Source: a bacterium
GTDB lineage: Bacteria; Campylobacterota; Campylobacteria; Campylobacterales; Arcobacteraceae
Assembly (NCBI GenBank): GCA_018816105.1
Contig: JAHIWE010000017.1
Coordinates: 1-64,000 of the forward strand
DNA: 64,000 bases
Reading direction: 5' to 3'
The notes beneath the pieces are model-generated. The model was given only the letters and a program-made list of their open reading frames with translations, was not told the DNA's origin and did no database searches. This document shows positions 54,943-63,354 of this stretch, piece after piece (position 1 is the stretch's first letter; every line of letters starts with the position of its first letter). The position numbers were made by a program, and so were the translations under genes.

Positions 54943-55323
54943 ATGAAAGTTAGAATTTACTATGAAGATACAGATGCAGCAGGAATTGTTTATCATGCAA
55001 ATTTTATAAAGTACTGTGAAAGAGCAAGATCTGAAATATTTTTTCAGCAAGGATTTAATTCTCACGATAAAATGAATAATGAGCATTTTGTAGTTAGAAA
55101 TATTATATGTGATTTTGTTCAAACATCATTTCTTGGAGATTTATTAGAAGTTAAAACACAGATTCTTACAAGAAAAAATAGTTCAGTAATTTTAAAACAT
55201 AATATATTAAGAGATGAAGAACTTATTTGCTCTTTTGAAGTAGTGTTAGTTTATGTTAAAGATTATAAAGCAATTAAAATTCCTGATAAGGTTTTTGAAA
55301 TTTTAGAAAATAAAAAACAATAA
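54943..55323 (+). CDS. YbgC-type acyl-CoA thioesterase
   Basis: From ATG 54943 (GAGGAG site nine bases upstream) the 126-residue product has the YbgC/4HBT motif YYEDTDAAGIVYHANFIKYCERARSE with the catalytic Asp. An in-frame start at 54925 would overlap the previous gene and adds MRRRNN; it is less likely. Paralogous in fold to the previous gene, so the operon ends with two thioesterases of different subfamilies. Confidence 0.87.
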   Translation: MKVRIYYEDTDAAGIVYHANFIKYCERARSEIFFQQGFNSHDKMNNEHFVVRNIICDFVQTSFLGDLLEVKTQILTRKNSSVILKHNILRDEELICSFEVVLVYVKDYKAIKIPDKVFEILENKKQ

Positions 55324-55344
55324 CTATTATAGATTCTTATAACT

Positions 55345-55387
55345 AAAGGTTAAAATTATAAAACAATAAATTTATAATTTTAACTTT
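55345..55387 (+). terminator. Terminator of the acyl-CoA dehydrogenase/etf operon
   Basis: TTAAAATTATAAA (55350-55362) pairs with TTTATAATTTTAA (55371-55383), extended by AAAG/CTTT with one bulged G. AT-rich, T-rich flank. Confidence 0.6.
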
Positions 55388-55504
55388 AACTCTTTATTAA
55401 TTATTTTAAATACAAAACACAATAAATAACAACTCTTTTTCTATTATTAAATATTTATATACTTTATTTACTTATTTCATAAATTCTTTCTTTTAAGAAG
55501 AATT

Positions 55505-55537
55505 TGCCATTTTTTTATCATTATTTATACATATACT
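55505..55537 (+). promoter_or_regulatory. Direct-repeat (Pho-box-like) promoter of the CoA-transferase/thiolase operon
   Basis: TGCCAT (55505-55510), 5 bp, TATCAT (55516-55521), 10 bp, TATACT (55532-55537), 42 bases before the ATG at 55580. Confidence 0.75.
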
Positions 55538-55579
55538 TTCAGAGTAAAGTAATTCATTTATAAAAATAAGGAGAGAGAT

Positions 55580-56227
55580 ATGGGAAAAGTAATAGAAATG
55601 TCTGAAATTGGGAAATTCCTAAAAGATGGGATGACTATCTCTATAGGAGGTTTCTTAGGTTGTGGAAATGCTCATAATATTATAGATGAGATACTAAAAA
55701 CAAATGTTAAAAATTTAACATTAGTATCTTCTGATACGGTAAAAGATGGTCAAGGTATTGGTAAATTAATTGCAGATAATAGAATATCGAAACTTATGGC
55801 TACGCATATAGGTACAAACAAAGATACTCAAAGACAAGTGAATGAAGGGCTTATTGAATTAGAATTAATTCCTCAAGGAACACTTGCTGAAAGACTGAGA
55901 TCTGCAGCTGCTGGACTTGGTGGAGTTCTAACAAGAACAGGTTTAGGTACATTAGTTCAAGAAGGGAAAGAAGTTATTCATATAGATGGGAAAGATTATA
56001 TTTTAGAAAAACCAATACATCTTGATTTAGCAATAGTAAAAGCACAAAAAGCAGATAAATCAGGAAATTTAATTTATAACGGAGCAACAAGAAATTTTAA
56101 TGTTCCAATGGCAGGAGCTGCAAAAGTTACTATTGCAGAGGTTGAAGAAATTGTTGAGAATGGTGAACTTAACCCTAACTTCATTCATACTCCATTTGTA
56201 TATATAAATCATATTGTAAAGGCTTAA
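55580..56227 (+). CDS. atoD: 3-Oxoacid (acetoacetate-type) CoA-transferase subunit A
   Basis: This 215-residue protein has the subunit A signature SIGGFLGCGNAHNIID near residue 20 and GVLTRTGLGTLVQEGKEVI near 115. With subunit B it moves CoA between acyl-CoA and acetoacetate or acetate, activating short-chain acids without ATP. AAGGAG site precedes the ATG. Subunit B follows after 2 bases. Confidence 0.92.
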   Translation: MGKVIEMSEIGKFLKDGMTISIGGFLGCGNAHNIIDEILKTNVKNLTLVSSDTVKDGQGIGKLIADNRISKLMATHIGTNKDTQRQVNEGLIELELIPQGTLAERLRSAAAGLGGVLTRTGLGTLVQEGKEVIHIDGKDYILEKPIHLDLAIVKAQKADKSGNLIYNGATRNFNVPMAGAAKVTIAEVEEIVENGELNPNFIHTPFVYINHIVKA

Positions 56228-56229
56228 AA

Positions 56230-56862
56230 ATGGAAGCAAAAGATATTATTGCTCAAAGAGTAGCAAAAGAGTTTAAAGATGGGGATTTTATAAATCTAGG
56301 TATTGGTCTTCCAACAAAAGTTGCTAATTATATTCCAAAAGATATTAACATTATTTTGCATTCAGAAAATGGATTTGCTGGTCTTTGGGATAAAGCAACG
56401 GAAGACAATATTGATAAAGATCAAATTGATGCAGGTGGCAATAATGTTAGATTAAGAGAAGGTGGAGTTTTCTTTGATTCATGTACATCTTTTGAAATTA
56501 TCAGAGGTGGACATATTGATATTACTGTACTTGGAGCATTAGAAGTTGATCAAGAAGGTAGTCTTGCTAGTTGGAATATTCCAGGGAAATTTGTGCCAGG
56601 AATGGGTGGATCTATGGATTTAGTTAACGGAGTAAAAAAAGTAATTATTTCAATGCTTCATACAGATAAAGGAATGCCTAAAATACTGAAAAAATGTACA
56701 TTACCTTTAACGGGAAAAAATGTAATAAAAATGATTATTACTGAGATGGGTGTTTTTGAATTTATAGATAAAAAATTACATCTTACTGAATTGATGGGTA
56801 ATACAACATTAGCACAAATTAAGGAAGCTACAAAAGCTTCTTATATTGTGTCTTTAAAATAA
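56230..56862 (+). CDS. atoA: 3-Oxoacid (acetoacetate-type) CoA-transferase subunit B
   Basis: This 210-residue protein has NLGIGLPTKVANYIP near residue 22 and the catalytic SENG motif (Glu near residue 48), then GALEVDQEGSLASWNIPGK. It forms the glutamyl-CoA thioester intermediate. Thiolase follows 21 bases later, completing acetoacetate activation and cleavage. Confidence 0.93.
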   Translation: MEAKDIIAQRVAKEFKDGDFINLGIGLPTKVANYIPKDINIILHSENGFAGLWDKATEDNIDKDQIDAGGNNVRLREGGVFFDSCTSFEIIRGGHIDITVLGALEVDQEGSLASWNIPGKFVPGMGGSMDLVNGVKKVIISMLHTDKGMPKILKKCTLPLTGKNVIKMIITEMGVFEFIDKKLHLTELMGNTTLAQIKEATKASYIVSLK

Positions 56863-56883
56863 ATTAAATAGTGAGGATAAAAA

Positions 56884-58080
56884 TTGAAAGTATATATTAT
56901 AGAAGCAAAAAGAAGTGCTATAGGAAGTTTTTTAGGAACTTTAAAAGATGTGAAACCTGGTGATTTAGCTGGGCAAGTAATAAAAGATTTAACAAAAAAT
57001 ATTGATAAAAATATAGTTGATGAAGTAATCGTTGGAAATATTCTAAGTGCAGGTCATTTACAAGGAATAGGAAGACAAGCATCAATTTTTGGAGGTTTAC
57101 CAGAGTCAACGGTTGCCTATTCATTGAATATGTTATGTGGTTCTGGTATGAAAGCTGTTATGAATGCTGTTGCACAAATAAAATCAGGTGAATGTGATGT
57201 TATTGTAGCAGGTGGTGTTGAAAGTATGTCAGGAGCACCATTTTTAGTTTCTTCAAAAGCTAGATCTGGTTTGGGACTTGGTGATGGAAAGCTTATTGAT
57301 TCTATTAGTGATGCATTAACTGATGCTTTTGAAGGTTACCATATGGGAATAACTGCTGAAAATATTGCTGAAAAATTTAATATAACTAGGCAAATGCAAG
57401 ATGAATATGCTTTAGATTCTCAAAGAAAAGCGATTGCTGCAGATGATGCAGGAAAATTTGAAGATGAAATAACTCCTATTGTTGTAAAAACAAGAAAAGG
57501 AGAAATTCTGTTTAATAAAGATGAATATATTAATAGAAATACATCTTTAGAAAAATTAAGTAATTTAAGAGCTGTTTTCAAAAAAGATGGAACAGTTACA
57601 GCTGGAAATGCATCTGGAATAAATGATGGTGCAAGTTTTACATTAATTGCTTCAGAAGATGCCGTTAAAAAATATAATTTAAACCCATTAGTTGAGATTG
57701 TAGATATTGCTCAAGTTGGTATTGAACCATCTGTTATGGGATTAAGCCCTGCTTATGCTATTGAAAAATTATTAAATAAAACAGGAGTAGATATAAGTGA
57801 TATTGATGTAATTGAAATAAACGAAGCATTTGCAGCTCAAATTTTAGGTGTATTTGAATTATTGAAAGAAAAAGTAAATTTAACAGATGAAATTTTAAAT
57901 GAAAAAATGAATGTAAATGGAAGTGGAATTGCATTGGGTCATCCTGTTGGCGCGAGTGCAAATAGAATTATTGTTTCCTTAACTTATGAGATGTTAAAAC
58001 AAAATTCTACATATGGTTTAGCTTCATTATGTATCGGTGGAGGAATGGGAACAGCAATTTTACTTAAAAAAGTAAAATAA
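56884..58080 (+). CDS. Acetyl-CoA acetyltransferase (thiolase)
   Basis: This 398-residue protein has the active-site Cys in NMLCGSGMKAV near residue 85, VAGGVESMSGAP, NGSGIALGHPVGASANRI near 345 and the C-terminal CIGGGMGTA with the second Cys. It cleaves acetoacetyl-CoA to two acetyl-CoA. The start is TTG at 56884, with GAGGA upstream. Last gene of the operon before the sensor kinase. Confidence 0.94.
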   Translation: MKVYIIEAKRSAIGSFLGTLKDVKPGDLAGQVIKDLTKNIDKNIVDEVIVGNILSAGHLQGIGRQASIFGGLPESTVAYSLNMLCGSGMKAVMNAVAQIKSGECDVIVAGGVESMSGAPFLVSSKARSGLGLGDGKLIDSISDALTDAFEGYHMGITAENIAEKFNITRQMQDEYALDSQRKAIAADDAGKFEDEITPIVVKTRKGEILFNKDEYINRNTSLEKLSNLRAVFKKDGTVTAGNASGINDGASFTLIASEDAVKKYNLNPLVEIVDIAQVGIEPSVMGLSPAYAIEKLLNKTGVDISDIDVIEINEAFAAQILGVFELLKEKVNLTDEILNEKMNVNGSGIALGHPVGASANRIIVSLTYEMLKQNSTYGLASLCIGGGMGTAILLKKVK

Positions 58081-58127
58081 TCTTTTCTATTATGATACAA
58101 TTTTTATAAATAGAAATTTGGATATAA

Positions 58128-59267
58128 ATGAATAAAAAATATTATCATGACTTGGATAAAAGATTAAATTTTGAGGATGTATTATTGGATGCTTTACCCA
58201 ATCCCATATATTATAAAGATGTTAAGGGTGATTTTATAAGATGTAATAGTCGTTTTTCTGAACTTACAAATACTTGTAAAAAAGAAATCATAGGTAAGTC
58301 TGCTTATGAATTCTTTCCTAAAAGTGCTGCAGATAGAAATAAATTAATTGATAAAGAAATAATGAAAACTTTAAAACCATATGAAGATGAAGTTCATTTC
58401 ATAAAAAGTGATGGAGAAGTAAGATATTATAACTTAAGTAAAGCTGTATGTTTAGATTGTAAAGGTGTTGTTGCTGGTATTGTTTGTATCATGACAGATA
58501 TTACTGAAAGAATAAAAGAAAAAGAACTTTTAATCCAACAAAGTAAGTTTGCCGAAATGGGTGAGATGATAGCTGCAATCGCACACCAATGGAATGAACC
58601 ATTAGTAGAACTTTCTGCTCAAATCCAAAAAATGCAACTTTTTTACTCCTCAAATGTAATTGATAAGGATAAAGTATCAAATTTTGTAACTGATTCAATG
58701 GTTCAAATTCAGTATATGTCAGAAACATTAAGTGATTTTAGAAATTTTTTAAAGCCATCTGTTTCAAAAGAGGAATTTGGAATTAAAAAAGCTATAAAAG
58801 AAATTTTCGAAATAGTTGGAAAACAGATTTTTTATTTTAATATCAAAGTGAATTTTGAGTATGAACCAGATAATGAAATTTATCTTTATGGTTATAAGAA
58901 TGAATTAAAACAAGTTTTATTAAATGTTATAAATAACGCAAAAAATAAAATAGTTAAAATCAATGAGAAATCTTCTTTTAGTGGAATTATTATAATAAAA
59001 ATTACTGAAAATAAAAATTACAATATTATTGAAGTAATAGATAATGCAGGTGCTATTGAAGGAAGTATTATGGATCGATTGTTTGATCCATTTTTTACTA
59101 CAAAAGAAAATGGTACTGGATTTGGACTATATATGGCAAAAATTATAGTTGAAGATAAAATGTCAGGAAAAATAGAAGTTAAAAATGATGGTGAAAATGT
59201 AGTATTTTTAATTAAAATCCCAAAAATAAAGAAGAGCAAAAATGAAAATATTTTTATTGGAAGATAA
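58128..59267 (+). CDS. Cytoplasmic PAS-domain histidine kinase
   Basis: This 379-residue protein has a PAS domain (about 18-130, LLDALPNPIYYKDVKG to ITERI), a dimerisation segment with H153 in AHQWNEPLVE and an ATPase domain (about 250-370, with NVINNAKNKI, DPFFTTKENGTGFGLYMAK). There is no membrane segment, so it senses inside the cell. It is a close paralogue of the C-terminal half of the minus-strand kinase at 60546. Its response regulator overlaps its end by 26 bases. Confidence 0.88.
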   Translation: MNKKYYHDLDKRLNFEDVLLDALPNPIYYKDVKGDFIRCNSRFSELTNTCKKEIIGKSAYEFFPKSAADRNKLIDKEIMKTLKPYEDEVHFIKSDGEVRYYNLSKAVCLDCKGVVAGIVCIMTDITERIKEKELLIQQSKFAEMGEMIAAIAHQWNEPLVELSAQIQKMQLFYSSNVIDKDKVSNFVTDSMVQIQYMSETLSDFRNFLKPSVSKEEFGIKKAIKEIFEIVGKQIFYFNIKVNFEYEPDNEIYLYGYKNELKQVLLNVINNAKNKIVKINEKSSFSGIIIIKITENKNYNIIEVIDNAGAIEGSIMDRLFDPFFTTKENGTGFGLYMAKIIVEDKMSGKIEVKNDGENVVFLIKIPKIKKSKNENIFIGR

Positions 59268-59895
59268 TAAAACACTTAATGAAGCAATTAAGTTAAAATT
59301 CGAATTAAAAGGCTATAAAGTTTCTTCTTATGAATGTGGAGAAGAGGCTTTTAATAATATTACAAATGGGTTTTCATGTTTTCTTTTAGATATTCATGTA
59401 CCTAATATTGATGGTATAAATATTCTTAAAAAAATTAGAGAATATTATGATAATGTACCTGTTATTATTATTTCATCAACTGTAGAACTTGATATTATAA
59501 AAAAATCATATGATTTTGGCTGTAATGATTATTTGAAAAAACCTTTTTTTATAGATGAATTAGAAATCAAAGTTGATAAACTTTGTAATATTCCCAAAAA
59601 TGAAATTCTTTTTAATAATAATTGTCTTTTTAATTTTAATGAAAGTTTTATTACTATTGATGAAGATAAAAAAATATTAACAGAGAAAGAAAATCTACTA
59701 GTAAATTTACTTTTATTGAATAAAAATAAATTGGTTAGTTATGAAAGTATCCAAAACTATGTTTGGAAAGGTGAATATGCATCAATTGATGCAATACGAA
59801 CTTTAATTAGAAGATTAAGAAAAAAAATGGATAATTCTACGATAAAAGCATCTTCAAATAGAGGTTATTTTTTATCAGTTAATTGTTCTAATTAA
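59242..59895 (+). CDS. OmpR/PhoB-family response regulator
   Basis: This 217-residue protein has a receiver domain with acidic pocket ED near residue 8, phospho-acceptor D50 and the LKKPF lysine, and a C-terminal OmpR-type winged helix (about 140-215, SYESIQNYVWKGEYASIDAIRTLIRRLRKKM). It overlaps its kinase gene. OmpR/PhoB proteins bind 11-bp-spaced direct repeats, the pattern seen at six promoters upstream. Confidence 0.9.
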   Translation: MKIFLLEDNKTLNEAIKLKFELKGYKVSSYECGEEAFNNITNGFSCFLLDIHVPNIDGINILKKIREYYDNVPVIIISSTVELDIIKKSYDFGCNDYLKKPFFIDELEIKVDKLCNIPKNEILFNNNCLFNFNESFITIDEDKKILTEKENLLVNLLLLNKNKLVSYESIQNYVWKGEYASIDAIRTLIRRLRKKMDNSTIKASSNRGYFLSVNCSN

Positions 59896-59899
59896 TATA

Positions 59900-60544
59900 T
59901 TATGTAGTTTTAAAGATATATCCTGTGTCTACAACAGTTTGAATATAATCTTTATCTATGATTTTTCTGACTCTTCTTATTAAACTTCTAATTGATTCTA
60001 AAGAAGCAAAGTTCCCTTCCCATACGTAGTTTTCGATTGATTCGTATGAAATTACTTGATTTTTTTTAGTTAAAAATAAATTTATAAGAAGTTTTTCTTT
60101 TTTAGTTAATCTTACTTCTTTGACATTCATTTGAATTATTGATGATTTAAAATCAAAGTAACAATTCTCATCAAAATATATTTTATCATTTTGAATGTTA
60201 CAGAATCTTTCTATTTTTATTTCTAATTCATCTATAAAAAATGGTTTTTTTAAAAAGTCATTACATCCAAAATCATAAGCTTGTTTAATCACGTCAAGTT
60301 CAACACTTGCGCTTATTATGATTACTGGAAGTGTTTGATAATACTCTCTAATTTTTTTTAATATTTTGATTCCATCAACGTTAGGTACATTTATATCCAA
60401 AATGAAACATGAAAAACCATCTGTGATTTTTTCATAAGCTTGGGCTCCATCAATAATTGATAATACAGAATAACCTTTCATCGTTAATCTTTTTGTTATG
60501 GTTTCATTTAGTTTTTTATTATCTTCTAAAAGTAAAATTTTCAT
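59900..60544 (-). CDS. OmpR/PhoB-family response regulator (paralogue)
   Basis: This 214-residue protein matches the plus-strand regulator along its length: D50 acceptor, LKKPFFIDELEIK and the SYESIENYVWEGNFASLESIRSLIRRVRK winged helix. It converges with that gene, stops 4 bases apart, and overlaps or abuts its own kinase gene upstream. It may share targets with its twin (inference). Confidence 0.9.
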   Translation of the reverse strand: MKILLLEDNKKLNETITKRLTMKGYSVLSIIDGAQAYEKITDGFSCFILDINVPNVDGIKILKKIREYYQTLPVIIISASVELDVIKQAYDFGCNDFLKKPFFIDELEIKIERFCNIQNDKIYFDENCYFDFKSSIIQMNVKEVRLTKKEKLLINLFLTKKNQVISYESIENYVWEGNFASLESIRSLIRRVRKIIDKDYIQTVVDTGYIFKTT

Positions 60545-60545
60545 T

Positions 60546-62741
60546 TTATGCCTTTTTATGAGGAAGTTTTATTGTAAAGATAACATTATTACCATCATTC
60601 TTAGCTGTTATCGTTCCTCTCATTTTATCTTCAATTATTACTTTTGCCATATAAAGTCCAATTCCCGTGCCATCTTCTTTTGTTGTAAAGTATGGTTCAA
60701 AAATAGAATTTATGATTTTATCGTCGATTCTACCACCATCATCAACAATTTCTATTGTATTAAAATTTGATGTTCTTTTTATATTAATATCAATTTTAGG
60801 CTTTTTTGTAAAATCAATATTTTTTTCTACAATTTTATTTTTTGCATTATTTATTAGGTTTAATAAAACTTGTTTAAATTCATTTTCATAACCATAAATA
60901 AGTAATTCTTCATTTTCATTTTTATAATTAAAACTCATTTCTATATTTGAATAAAAAACTTGTTTTCCTATAATCTCATTTATTTCACTTAATGATTTTG
61001 ATATTGAAAACAGTTTCTTTTTTGTTGATGGTTTTAAGAAGTTTCTAAAATCACTTAATGTTTTTGACATATATTTTATTTGAACCATAGAATCATTTAC
61101 AAAATCTTTTACTTCCATTTCTTTTAATTCATTTAATAAATATGAAGTTTGAATATCTTGAACAAGAGCTGATAATTCAACTAATGGTTCATTCCATTGG
61201 TGAGCAATTGCAGCTATCATATCACCCATTTCTGCTAATTTACTTTGTTGAATTAAAAACTGTTTTTGCTGAACACGTTCAGTTATATCATCCATAATAC
61301 AAACAATTCCACCAACAGTTCCATCAATATTTTTATAAACAGCTTTATTTAAAATTATATGTTTCATCTCATTTGATGATGTATAAAATGTAAATTCAGA
61401 AGTACTAGTTGCAAATGTAGTTAACAGTTCTTGATCAATTTGAGTATTTTTACTAGCTACATTATAAGGAAAGAAATCAAAAGCTGTTTTTCCAATGATT
61501 TCATCTCTTGAACTACTTACTAAGGAAGCAAAACTTATATTACAACCTAAAAATTTACCATCAATATTTTTATAATAAATGGGATTTGGAATTGTATCTA
61601 GTAAGACTTTATCAAATTCCAATCTATTTGATAACTCTAATTCGACCTTTTCTCTTCTTTGTATATTCGCTTTTAATACAATTACAACTATGCTTAATAC
61701 AAGTATTATTATAATTGCTAGTATAAAGAATTTTGTATGCTCTTTATACATAGAAGCTGGTTCATTTATTATAATTGGATTGTTTACATATTTTGAAACA
61801 TCAATTTTAAACTTTTCTAATTCTTTATAATCAAACATATATACATTTGGGGATTTTTCAAGAATAGGAATTTTAGATACATCTTTACCTTTTAAAACTT
61901 CTAATGCCATTTTTGATACAGCATCACCTTGCGCAATAGCAGATGTTAAAAGGCCTCCTACTATTCCATTATCTAAGTAAAAATCCCAAAGACCGTAAAT
62001 AGGAACTCTACTTACTTCTTTAACTTGGGCAAAACTTTGTTTATATGTGAAGTATTTACCTGTTGTATCTTTAAATAAAAGTACAAATAGAATAACACTA
62101 TTTTCTGTATCAAGTGCAGATACTTTTTGCTTTAAATTACCTATTTCTAAATTATCTGTATATTCAATTTTAAATTTATCTTTATATTTTTCAATTATTG
62201 GATTTAAATCTCTTTTTATTGCATATCCAGTTATTGACGTGTCATTTATTATTAAAAGATCTTTCAATTTTGGGTGAAGTTTTGAAATAAGTTCAAAATT
62301 CTTTTCTAAATCAACTTCTTCAGCAACTCCTGAAGTAAACTTTTTCATATTATTTTCATCTAATAAAGATTTATCAAAATTATTTATTCCACAAAATAAA
62401 ACAGGAACATCTTTAAATAAAAATTCATGGTATTTAATCATAAAATCAAGAGCAGTATTATCACTAACAATTATTAAATCAAAAACTCTTCCTTCAAACT
62501 GTTTTTTATAAAGTTTTGCGAGGTCAGCTAAATATGAATAGTTATCAATTCTTTTTGTATCCATATATATAGTTGTTAGTTCTATATCTTTATGATCTTT
62601 AAAATTTCTTTCTATCTCTTTTGAAATATCATCAGTCCAAGCATAGCCTTTGTGATAAGAGTGTAGTAGTAATACATCTTTTGAAGAGTTGGCAAAAAGC
62701 AAGTTAAAAAAAAGTATGCTAAATAGTAAAAAATATTTCAT
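60546..62741 (-). CDS. Membrane histidine kinase with periplasmic ABC-substrate-binding-type sensor
   Basis: This 731-residue protein has a signal peptide (about 1-18), a periplasmic PF04392-type binding domain (about 20-330, DVLLLHSYHKGYAWTDDI onward), one membrane helix (about 340-362), a PAS domain (about 385-495), a His box AHQWNEPLVE (near 515) and an ATPase domain ending EDGTGIGLYMAKVI. From the PAS on it parallels the kinase at 58128. It follows lutC by 25 bases, so it may sense lactate or a related acid (inference). Confidence 0.88.
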   Translation of the reverse strand: MKYFLLFSILFFNLLFANSSKDVLLLHSYHKGYAWTDDISKEIERNFKDHKDIELTTIYMDTKRIDNYSYLADLAKLYKKQFEGRVFDLIIVSDNTALDFMIKYHEFLFKDVPVLFCGINNFDKSLLDENNMKKFTSGVAEEVDLEKNFELISKLHPKLKDLLIINDTSITGYAIKRDLNPIIEKYKDKFKIEYTDNLEIGNLKQKVSALDTENSVILFVLLFKDTTGKYFTYKQSFAQVKEVSRVPIYGLWDFYLDNGIVGGLLTSAIAQGDAVSKMALEVLKGKDVSKIPILEKSPNVYMFDYKELEKFKIDVSKYVNNPIIINEPASMYKEHTKFFILAIIIILVLSIVVIVLKANIQRREKVELELSNRLEFDKVLLDTIPNPIYYKNIDGKFLGCNISFASLVSSSRDEIIGKTAFDFFPYNVASKNTQIDQELLTTFATSTSEFTFYTSSNEMKHIILNKAVYKNIDGTVGGIVCIMDDITERVQQKQFLIQQSKLAEMGDMIAAIAHQWNEPLVELSALVQDIQTSYLLNELKEMEVKDFVNDSMVQIKYMSKTLSDFRNFLKPSTKKKLFSISKSLSEINEIIGKQVFYSNIEMSFNYKNENEELLIYGYENEFKQVLLNLINNAKNKIVEKNIDFTKKPKIDINIKRTSNFNTIEIVDDGGRIDDKIINSIFEPYFTTKEDGTGIGLYMAKVIIEDKMRGTITAKNDGNNVIFTIKLPHKKA

Positions 62742-62766
62742 TATCGTCCCCTATTTAGCAATTATA

Positions 62767-63354
62767 TCAAGATTTTGTAAAAATTACATAACCTGATTTT
62801 GGTCCATGAGCACCTATTACTAATGATTGTTCAATATCAGCTGTTTTTGAAGGGCCTGAAATAAACACTCCATACCCCTTTTCATCAAAACTTATTTTTT
62901 CATAGGCTTCATGCATATTATTTAAAATATCTTTTTCATCAATTACTATGATGATATTTTGAGCAATAAAATATAAAGCTCTATGTCTATTATCTTTATT
63001 TTTCATCCAAATAGCACCATTTTCAGCTACGGCAAAATTACCTTTTACAACTGCTAAATCAATATCTCCTAATTCATGAACATCTTCACACGAATTTGCA
63101 TCAAAATTACCAACTGAGCAAAATTCAACATTTGAAGCTATTTGTTTTTCATCTGGATATAGTTCTTTTATAGTTTTATCTAAATCATTTTTATCTATTA
63201 ATAAAGCTTTTCCACCAACACTTTCAATCATAGTTGAAAAAGTTTGGAATTTGTCTTCAAACTTTAATCCAAAATTTTCATAAGAAGGTAGTTTTACCTC
63301 TTTTACAATATTGTTATCTTTGATATTTTTTAATATTAGCTCTTTACTAGTCAT
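62767..63354 (-). CDS. lutC: LutC-type L-lactate oxidation protein (LUD domain)
   Basis: This 195-residue LUD-domain protein has VVKGNFAVAENGAIWMKNKDNR in the middle and VFISGPSKTADIEQSLVIGAHGPKSGYVIF at the end, as in LutC/YkgG. LutABC oxidises L-lactate to pyruvate. Its start overlaps the end of lutB by 8 bases. Confidence 0.92.
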   Translation of the reverse strand: MTSKELILKNIKDNNIVKEVKLPSYENFGLKFEDKFQTFSTMIESVGGKALLIDKNDLDKTIKELYPDEKQIASNVEFCSVGNFDANSCEDVHELGDIDLAVVKGNFAVAENGAIWMKNKDNRHRALYFIAQNIIIVIDEKDILNNMHEAYEKISFDEKGYGVFISGPSKTADIEQSLVIGAHGPKSGYVIFTKS

